Made by a program: the position numbers and the translations under genes. The notes below the pieces were generated by a model that did no database searches, was not told where the DNA came from, and was given only the letters and a program-made list of their open reading frames with translations. 64,000 nt of DNA from Myxococcales bacterium (lineage in GTDB: Bacteria; Myxococcota_A; Polyangia; Haliangiales; Haliangiaceae), in NCBI GenBank assembly GCA_016706545.1, contig JADJJK010000026.1, positions 1 through 64,000 on the forward strand, in the 5' to 3' direction. Of this stretch, positions 28,761-36,768 are shown in pieces. Positions within the stretch are counted from its first letter, which is position 1. Each line of letters starts with the position of its first letter.

Positions 28761-31005
28761 CCGCCGCGATGACCGCCGCCGCGCGACCGGCCCTCGCCGC
28801 CGCGCGACCGCGATCCTTGGAGCCGCGCTGGCGGCGGCGCTGGCGTGCGTCGCGTTGCGCGGGGAGCAGGTGGAGGCCTGCGGCTGGTCTGGCCCGACCG
28901 TGGAAGACCTGTCCACGTTCGATCCGATGATCCTCGGAGGGGTCAGCGAAGGCCTGCACTACAATCCCTACGAAGCCGGCTTCTCCCGGATGTGCCTGGA
29001 GGATTGCAAGGACCTGGCCATGCTGGCGGACTGGCAAGGATATCTGGGTCAGGAGATCTCCGCCGGAGACTGGGAGGAGGTGCTCTATCGCGCCAGCGAT
29101 GAGCAGCTCTCCGCGATGATCGAGGTGTTGACCCAGAAGCGCAAGGACAAGCCAGCCGGCTTCGAGGGCAGCTCGCTGTGGACCGCCACCGCCGCCCGCG
29201 CCAAGCTCAAGGCGGCGCTGCCGCTGATCCGGCTGATCCGCCAGGTGGAGCCGCTGGCCAGCAGCGAGTCAAAGCCCGCCAAGGCGGCGGCAGCAGCGCA
29301 GCTCCTGGCGCAGGCCAAGGCCGGCGTGCGCGCCAGCCGCGCGCCGTTCCTGGCGCAGCGATATGCGTTCCAGCTCGTGAAGATCCTCTTCTATCAACAG
29401 CGCTGGGAGGAAGTCGTCCAGGCCGCCGAGCAACACGCCGCCCAGCTCGGCGCGCCTTCTCAGGACCTGTCCTGGCGCGCGCGCTACTACGCGGCCGGCG
29501 CGCTCCTCCGCCTGGGGCAACGCGCCCGCGCCAACCTGGAGCTGGCGCGCATCCACGCCCAAGCGCCCCCGCTGGCAGGCCTGGCGGCCAACGACTTTCG
29601 CCCGGTCGAAGAGTCCGACTGGCGGGAGTCCTTGCGGCTGGCCAAGACCGTGCGCGACAAGACCGAGCTGTGGCGGCTCGTCGGGCTCACCCGCGACGGC
29701 ATCGTCGCCATGCGCGAGATCATCAAGCTCGACGCCAGGTCTCCGCTCTTGGCCCTCTTGCTGGTGCGAGAGGTCGAACGCGCGGAGTCCCGCACCGCCG
29801 ACGCCTTCGGGATCGCGCATGACCCCAAGGCCGCCGAGCGGCAGCGCAAGGACTTCGCCGCGCTGGAGCAGCTCGCCACCTCCATCGCGCAGGCCGGCGG
29901 CGACCAGCCGTGGCTCGCCACCTTGGTCGCCGGCCACCTGGCCGCCAAGCGCGGCGATCTGGCCAGCGCCAAGAGCCGGCTGGCGCAGGCCCTCCATGCC
30001 CAGCCCCAGAACGCGCGGGTGAGAAACCAGGTCCACGCCAGCCTGGCGCTGGCGCTGGCGTCTGGCGCGCCAGGCAAGGGCTTCCCGCTGGCCGCGCGCG
30101 CCGACGAGATCTCCCAGGCGATGCTGGAGCTGGAGCCGACCTTTGGCCGCTACCGACGAGTGAGCACGGACGTTCGCGGCTTGCTGGCCAGCGCCTACGC
30201 GACGACAGGCAAGCTGGTGGAGGCCGAGCTCCTGCAGCCTGGATTTCTCGAGAGCCAGCCTGGCACCGCGGGCAAGTGGCGAGATCCTGCGTTCCTGCGG
30301 GCGCTGCTGGCGCGGACCGGCAAGCAGGCCACGCCGCTCGACCGCTTCCTGACCAAGGACTCGTACACGCCGGCGCAGGTGGAGCGAGAGCTGGCGCTGT
30401 ATCACCTCACCAGCGGCGCGTTTGCGCAAGCCGCCAAGGTGTTCGCGGCCGGCACCGCCGCGTCGGGGAAACTCGGCACCGATCCGTTCGCGATCCGCAT
30501 CCTCGATTGCCACGACTGCGATCACGCGCGCTACGCCGACGCCCCCTGGACGCACGCCTCGTTCGCCGCGCGCCTGGCGCAGCTCGAGCAAGCGGCCAAG
30601 GGCAAAGGCGAGCCCGCCGCAGAGGCTGCGCTGACGCTGGGCAACGCGCTCTACAACATCACCTGGTACGGCAACGCCCGCGTGGTGCTGGCGGACACCC
30701 ACCAGACGTTGCGCGCGCCCAAGGCGGCGGAGCGGTGGTACAAGCGCGCCCACGAGCTGAGCCGCAGCCGCGAGCGCCGCGCCAAGGCGGCGTTCCTGGC
30801 TGCCAAGGCGGAGCTTGGCAGCCTCATCACGGCTGCCGAGCAAGCCGAGGACTTCCAAGGGAGCTCGCTATCGATCGATCCGCTCCCGATCCCCACCACC
30901 TGGTTCCCGGTGGTGGAGACCTACGCCGACACCCGCTACTACCGAGAGATCCTCGCGGAGTGCTCGCACTTCCGCGCATGGACCCAGCGCCCGGTCGGCC
31001 GGTAG
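28690..31005 (+). CDS. Large exported helical-repeat protein, second of the coupled pair
   Basis: A 771-residue protein. I start it at the ATG at 28690, which has aaagga upstream and lies inside the end of the preceding gene. An Arg-rich N-terminus and hydrophobic segment (ATAILGAALAAALACVALRG) lead into a mature sequence beginning EACGWSGPTVEDLSTFDPMI. The rest is alpha-helical, with tetratricopeptide-like units (RYAFQLVKILFYQQRWEEVV, LASAYATTGKLVEAELLQPG). Near the end come distinctive conserved-looking blocks: DPFAIRILDCHDCDHARYAD, TLGNALYNITWYGNARVVL and AERWYKRAHELSRSRERRAK. The 70-bp overlap with the upstream gene implies coupled expression and joint function, probably in the envelope. 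I know of no assigned function for this family. Confidence 0.8.
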   Translation: MTARAWSSSSSRPARGPSRPPSDDRRDDRRRATGPRRRATAILGAALAAALACVALRGEQVEACGWSGPTVEDLSTFDPMILGGVSEGLHYNPYEAGFSRMCLEDCKDLAMLADWQGYLGQEISAGDWEEVLYRASDEQLSAMIEVLTQKRKDKPAGFEGSSLWTATAARAKLKAALPLIRLIRQVEPLASSESKPAKAAAAAQLLAQAKAGVRASRAPFLAQRYAFQLVKILFYQQRWEEVVQAAEQHAAQLGAPSQDLSWRARYYAAGALLRLGQRARANLELARIHAQAPPLAGLAANDFRPVEESDWRESLRLAKTVRDKTELWRLVGLTRDGIVAMREIIKLDARSPLLALLLVREVERAESRTADAFGIAHDPKAAERQRKDFAALEQLATSIAQAGGDQPWLATLVAGHLAAKRGDLASAKSRLAQALHAQPQNARVRNQVHASLALALASGAPGKGFPLAARADEISQAMLELEPTFGRYRRVSTDVRGLLASAYATTGKLVEAELLQPGFLESQPGTAGKWRDPAFLRALLARTGKQATPLDRFLTKDSYTPAQVERELALYHLTSGAFAQAAKVFAAGTAASGKLGTDPFAIRILDCHDCDHARYADAPWTHASFAARLAQLEQAAKGKGEPAAEAALTLGNALYNITWYGNARVVLADTHQTLRAPKAAERWYKRAHELSRSRERRAKAAFLAAKAELGSLITAAEQAEDFQGSSLSIDPLPIPTTWFPVVETYADTRYYREILAECSHFRAWTQRPVGR

Positions 31006-31054
31006 CGACGACCGGGACCGGCCGCCGCCGCAGGCAAGCCAGGCGCCCCCGGGC

Positions 31055-31987
31055 TCACTTGCCCTGGCGATAGGTGGCCCACTGCGAGGACATCCGCGTG
31101 ACCTGACCGGCAGAGAAGCGGTCCATGCAGAAGTCATCGGTGTAGTCCATGAAGTTCTCGATCGGATCGATCCCGGCGATGTTGGCGCAGGTGTTGCGAC
31201 CGATGGGGCAACCAAACGCCGCGCTCTTCTCCGCGGGAGTGTCACTCACGCCATCTCCGCCAGTGGCCTGCTTGGAGCAGCCACCCTGGAACGTGTGATA
31301 GAGCCCCATCCAGTGCCCCACCTCGTGGGTGCCGGTGTCGCCTTCATTGTACGGCGCCGCGGTGCCGCCAGGCACCGACGAGAACAGCAGCACCACGCCG
31401 TCATCCTTGGGCCTGCCAGCGTACGACGAAGGGAACGTCGCCCAGCCGAGCAAGCCGCCACCGAGGTTGGCGGAGTAGATGTTGAGGTCGTCGGCTGTGC
31501 CCAGCCGCAACGCATTTTTCATCTGCGTCTCGGCGGTCGATCCATAGCCCACCGTCCACCACGTCGCGTTGGTGACGCGGTCGGTGCCCGCGAGGACGAA
31601 CGTGACCCCCGCCGAGGCATACGCGGCGTTGAGCACCTGCAGCTGCGCGGCGATCTGACTGTCCGGGAGATCGCCGTTCGCGATGCCAGCGCCCTTGCGG
31701 ATGACGTGCCAGTACACGTTCACGGTGGCGCCCACCGCCTCCGCCGATACCCCGCCCTTGCGCCTGGCCATGAACGAAGAGACCTCGGCGTCGATGGCGG
31801 CCATGTGCAGCGGGTCATGCGATTCGGTGGCGCAGCCGCGGCGTTGGCCGCTGTACACCAGCGCTTGTTCGCCTGGATCCTCCTGAGCTGAGATCACCGT
31901 GTCCCGGTCTTGGGGTTCACATGCAGTCAAAGCGACTGCAGCCCCGACCAGGAAGAGAGAGAGCGTGCTGACATTGCGTGTGTTCAT
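31055..31987 (-). CDS. Pappalysin-like (M43) zinc metalloprotease lipoprotein
   Basis: A 310-residue secreted protease with signal peptide and lipobox (ALTAC, Cys about residue 23). The propeptide-like region to about residue 85 is followed by the catalytic domain. This has the extended zinc motif HEVGHWMGLYH (about residue 219), a disulfide-rich insertion (GGCSKQATGGDGVSDTP, GCPIGRNTCAN) and the Met-turn NFMDYTDDFCMD (about residue 285). This pattern is that of cytophagalysin/ulilysin-type members of M43B. These proteases are calcium-dependent and act outside the cell; in a predatory bacterium a role in prey or matrix digestion is plausible. The gene stands alone, convergent with the preceding large gene. 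Confidence 0.93.
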   Translation of the reverse strand: MNTRNVSTLSLFLVGAAVALTACEPQDRDTVISAQEDPGEQALVYSGQRRGCATESHDPLHMAAIDAEVSSFMARRKGGVSAEAVGATVNVYWHVIRKGAGIANGDLPDSQIAAQLQVLNAAYASAGVTFVLAGTDRVTNATWWTVGYGSTAETQMKNALRLGTADDLNIYSANLGGGLLGWATFPSSYAGRPKDDGVVLLFSSVPGGTAAPYNEGDTGTHEVGHWMGLYHTFQGGCSKQATGGDGVSDTPAEKSAAFGCPIGRNTCANIAGIDPIENFMDYTDDFCMDRFSAGQVTRMSSQWATYRQGK

Positions 31988-32341
31988 CGGGCGCGCTCAG
32001 TGCAGAAGTTGAGCCAGCGCGATATTTCGGTGAGCTGCCCTTCGCTCTGTTGCGGAATGAGGAGTTACCGCCGCACGTTTTTGGATGGGCGATTCCGCGA
32101 CAGCGACAAAATGGGACAGTCATCGAAATCGTGGGGAGTACGAACCTCAGCGACCATCTAAGAAATGCCTGACATACACGCACGCCAAGCATAGAGCGGC
32201 CATGTGGGCTCGAGTGCGTCCAGAAGACCTCTGAAGGACGAGAGAGAAAAAGTGATGGAAGCGGCCACTCGCCACCTGCCGCTCTGCACACCTGCAGCCC
32301 AGCAGCGATAGATTGCCGGCACAAGCCAAGGAGCCAAGACC
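31988..32341. other. AT-richer divergent intergenic region
   Basis: This 354-bp stretch between the protease gene and the Cys-rich protein gene is noticeably less GC-rich than the rest of the window. It should contain both promoters. No open frame has coding character. A copper-responsive operator might be expected for the right-hand gene, but I could not identify a CueR- or CsoR-type palindrome by eye. Confidence 0.45.
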
Positions 32342-32836
32342 GTGATCAATCGCCGTGATGTGTTGCTACTGGGAACCAGCGCCGCCGCCGCCAGCGTGAC
32401 AAGCGCCCTGGTCGCCTGCGCCGAGAAGAAGAAGGCCCCCGCCGCCGCGGAGCCCGCAGGCGCCGCCGCAGCAGCACCTGCGGTCGCGGCGCCCGCGGCC
32501 GGGACCAACCGCCATCCGGAGCTGGCAGCCGCCGCCGCCAAGTGCGTCGCTGCGGGCGAGATCTGCCTGGCGCACTGCCTGGAGTCGCTGGCCACCGGGG
32601 AGAAGATGCTGGGCGACTGCGCCAAGGCCGTGCAGCAGATGCTCGCGGTGTGCAAGATGATCGGCGCGCTGGGCGCGGCCAACTCGGCCCACCTGTCCAA
32701 GGCAGCGGCGCTGTGTGACGCGGTCTGCAAGGACTGCAAGGACGCCTGTGACAAGCACGCCTCCATGCACGAGGAGTGCAAGGGCTGCGCGGACGCCTGC
32801 GGCGAGATGCTGACGCAAGTCGCAAAGGTGCTGTAG
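32342..32836 (+). CDS. Tat-exported Cys-rich four-helix protein, copper-storage (Csp)-like
   Basis: A 164-residue protein starting at GTG with aaggag 9 nt upstream. The N-terminus carries a twin-arginine motif (INRRDVLLLG) and ends in a lipobox-like LVAC, so folded export and lipid anchoring are likely. After an Ala/Pro linker comes a helical domain with twelve cysteines, many spaced CxxxC or CxxC and facing one side of helices (EICLAHCLESLATGEKMLGD, LCDAVCKDCKDACDKHASMH, EECKGCADACGEM). This is the arrangement of Csp1, which fills a four-helix bundle with Cu(I) ions. Tat export fits Csp1 of methanotrophs. A DUF326-type Cys-rich helical protein is the fallback name. A hairpin follows the stop. 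Confidence 0.88.
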   Translation: MINRRDVLLLGTSAAAASVTSALVACAEKKKAPAAAEPAGAAAAAPAVAAPAAGTNRHPELAAAAAKCVAAGEICLAHCLESLATGEKMLGDCAKAVQQMLAVCKMIGALGAANSAHLSKAAALCDAVCKDCKDACDKHASMHEECKGCADACGEMLTQVAKVL

Positions 32837-32880
32837 CGATATTCGCGTTGACGAGCCGAGCGAGAGCGCGTAAGGAACAA

Positions 32881-32905
32881 GAGCCGGCACCTGGGGTGCT
32901 GGCTC
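32881..32905 (+). terminator. Hairpin terminator after the Csp-like gene
   Basis: An 11-bp stem with one G-T wobble closes a 3-nt loop (gagccggcacc/ggtgctggctc), 45 bp after the stop. The following bases are not T-rich, so termination may be partial. The rest of 32837-33289 is GC-rich low-complexity sequence (gcgcgccgcgcgagc-type) in which I see no gene. Confidence 0.5.
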
Positions 32906-33289
32906 GCATGCGGAGCTAGCCAGTTCATACGCCACCTGGGCGAGAAGTACTCGACGAGGGTCGACTTCGCTCAGCAGCGGCGCGGGGTGCGCTGCGAGGC
33001 GCGCCGCGCGAGCAGCGTGCTTCGTCGCGCGGCGCCAACGTGACCGCGCGACGAGTCACGCGCGCCAGCGCGTCGCGTCGCGTTGGACCTCACGCACGGC
33101 GCCAAGCTGGCGGAGGATCCTGGTGCATCGCGCCCGGGCCCCCGCGCGCCGCGCACGCCGTTCCCTGACGCGCAGGCGGACGTTGGGGTTCGCCTCGCGT
33201 GCGCTCGGCTCCGCTCAACTCCGCGCTCCTGACCGGCGCACGCGCCGGCGCAGACGAGCGCGAACCTTTGCTCTTTCATTGGAGGCTCC

Positions 33290-34915
<1,626 letters not shown>

Positions 34916-34982
34916 CGGCGCCTCCACAAGCCATGGGATCGGCGCGCAGCTAGCCAGCGCTCCCGGTGGTACAACCGCCGAA

Positions 34983-35489
34983 ATGGACGCGCAGAAAATC
35001 GAAGGGCTTTTCGTGGTGGTGCTGGGCGGCGGCTTCTGGATCGCCATATCTCGAGGTCTGATACCTACCCCTCCGCTCTTTCGGAGCGGGTGGGGCCAGA
35101 AGCTGGTGCCCTGGCTAGGTCCGCTGCTGGTCGCCTTTGGGGTGTTTCTCATGTTCCAGGACAAGCCGGCCTCCAACGTCGATCTGGAGGACCTCGCGAA
35201 GGAGATGCGCAAGCGAGTCACGCTCCCCATGAAGGTCGACGACGTCACCCAGCTCGATGATGTCCGGCCAGCCGAGGGCGCCCTGGGGCTCTTCTTCACG
35301 CTGACGAATGTCTCGGCGCCCGACGCTGAGATCGCCAAGCAGCTAGAGGCCTATGTGCGCGGCGAATCCTGTACCAATCCGCAGTACAAGAAGGTGTTTG
35401 ACGCCAACATCGCGGTCCGGGTCGCATACAAGACGCCGCTCGGCGCCGAGATCACGAGCATCCTGCTCAAGCCGACGGACTGTAAGTAG
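34983..35489 (+). CDS. Small membrane protein of unknown function
   Basis: A 168-residue protein with two N-terminal hydrophobic segments (IEGLFVVVLGGGFWIAISRG and LVPWLGPLLVAFGVFLMF). A soluble domain of about 110 residues follows, with FLTN-like beta strands (ALGLFFTLTNVSAPDAEIAK) and two late cysteines (GESCTNP, KPTDCK) that may pair. It is probably anchored in the inner membrane with the C-terminal domain outside. I recognise no family. It is the only gene enclosed by the two 75-bp direct repeats, and its codon choice is somewhat less GC-extreme than its neighbours, which would fit a later arrival. Confidence 0.75.
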   Translation: MDAQKIEGLFVVVLGGGFWIAISRGLIPTPPLFRSGWGQKLVPWLGPLLVAFGVFLMFQDKPASNVDLEDLAKEMRKRVTLPMKVDDVTQLDDVRPAEGALGLFFTLTNVSAPDAEIAKQLEAYVRGESCTNPQYKKVFDANIAVRVAYKTPLGAEITSILLKPTDCK

Positions 35490-35546
35490 CGCTGGCTCAC
35501 GACACCTGCCGCCACCTCGAAGGCCGGGCGCGCGGTGGTTGACAAA

Positions 35547-35621
35547 GCGCTGCGACACGAGCGAGCTACTGCGCGGCTCCTCCGCGCCGCGGCTGCCCCG
35601 GTAGCGGCTCCTCCACGAGCC
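35547..35621. repeat. 75-bp direct repeat, right copy
   Basis: Second copy of the repeat at 34858-34932, about 690 bp away. This copy contains the last codons of the minus-strand Fic gene (LVEEPLPGQPRRGGAAQ), so the same DNA serves as the 3' end of two unrelated genes on opposite strands. Confidence 0.9.
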
Positions 35622-36768
35622 TGGCCTCCTCGGGCTCGCGAAACCAGTTACGGCGAGTCAGCTCCTGCAAGATCGCCGGGTATGGAGAGAACTCCCGGTG
35701 CGAGAACCGCTGCGCCTTGACCAGCGCCTTCACAAACGGCTCCGGTCGGTGCCGGCGACTGAGCGCTCGCAGCGACTGCAGATAGTCGTCGCGGAACACC
35801 GTGGGAATGATGATGGTGGACTGCCCCGCGGCGGTCAGCTCTGCGTTCATCATGATGCGCAGGAGCTGCCCGTTGCCATCGACGAAGGGATGGACGTCAC
35901 CCACCAGAAACGCCAAGAAGATCGCCCTGGGTAACCCCTCAGCGAGCCCGCGATAGAGATCCCATCCCTTGTGCAGGGTCCCTCGCACGTAGTCAGGGTG
36001 AACGAAGTGTGTGTCCCCCGCGCGGTTGCTCTTGGTCTTGAACTGGCCTGGCTCCGCCTCGGGGCGCTGCGCCAGCATCGTCTTGTGGCGGCTGCACAGG
36101 AGCTGGAGAAGCTCGTCGAAGTCCTCTGGAGTCCTCAGCATCTCGTTCTGGTCCGAGACGATGGCGAAGGTCCCCGCGATGTCGTGACTGTCCTTGGGCC
36201 GGTTTGCTGAGATCCTCTTGTCGAACAGGATCTCCTCGGCCTCGCTCACCTCGAAGGTCGTGCCTTCAATGTAGTTCGAGAAGTACGCTTCAAAGAAGGC
36301 CTTGTTCCTCGTATGGCCCACTGCGGAGAACACATCCTTCACCACGGGCAGGGGCGCACGCAGCTCTGCGAACAGCAGGGTAAGCCGGTTCAGACAGGTA
36401 TCATCGAAGGGCTCGCCAGCCGCTCGGGCCTGTGCGACCGGGCTCGCGACCTTGCCCCTGCGCGTCCCAAGGAGCACGCCGATCAAGCCGTCGAGCCGCT
36501 TGAACTCCGCGTTCCAGCGGAGCTCGTCAGCGATCTCGCGGGCCCGGTCGCGCAGCGCGTTGAGTCCAGCTTCGCCATCATAGAGGAGGATCTTCTCAAG
36601 GCGCGCTTCCAGCTCCTCGACGGGGACCACACGGCCCTGAGAAGAACGCCCCTTTGACAGGTTCTCCAGAAAGGCTCGAGCCTGCGATGACGAACGCAGC
36701 GTGAGAAACGGAGGATCATCAGGGAGCGCGCCCGGGCCGCGGAGGAACTGGAGGTGCCTGCGCTTCAG
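35566..36768 (-). CDS. Fic/DOC family protein with N-terminal autoinhibitory motif
   Basis: About 400 residues. Fic proteins transfer AMP or other phospho-groups to proteins. The core motif reads HPFVDGNGQLLRIMMN, matching HPFxxGNGRxxR except that the first Arg is Gln. An inhibitory-helix motif SNYIEG precedes the domain (S/TxxxE-G/N), so the resting enzyme should be self-inhibited. The N-terminal 150 residues are helical. No ATG/GTG/TTG starts the apparent coding region: coding character reaches back to CTG at 36768, which overlaps the stop of the RING-TerD gene as CTGA, where other junctions in this window have ATGA. The first conventional start is GTG at 36630 (354 residues). The last 17 residues come from the direct repeat. 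Confidence 0.87.
   Translation of the reverse strand: MKRRHLQFLRGPGALPDDPPFLTLRSSSQARAFLENLSKGRSSQGRVVPVEELEARLEKILLYDGEAGLNALRDRAREIADELRWNAEFKRLDGLIGVLLGTRRGKVASPVAQARAAGEPFDDTCLNRLTLLFAELRAPLPVVKDVFSAVGHTRNKAFFEAYFSNYIEGTTFEVSEAEEILFDKRISANRPKDSHDIAGTFAIVSDQNEMLRTPEDFDELLQLLCSRHKTMLAQRPEAEPGQFKTKSNRAGDTHFVHPDYVRGTLHKGWDLYRGLAEGLPRAIFLAFLVGDVHPFVDGNGQLLRIMMNAELTAAGQSTIIIPTVFRDDYLQSLRALSRRHRPEPFVKALVKAQRFSHREFSPYPAILQELTRRNWFREPEEARLVEEPLPGQPRRGGAAQ

Noticed and set aside
29269..30858. 529-codon minus-strand frame inside the helical-repeat gene
   Set aside because: Shadow of a well-supported plus-strand gene; low-complexity translation.
36483..36719. Alternative ATG-started frame at the beginning of the Fic gene
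   Set aside because: It is out of frame with the Fic domain and its translation has no Fic-like character, whereas the neighbouring frame reads as a continuous protein.
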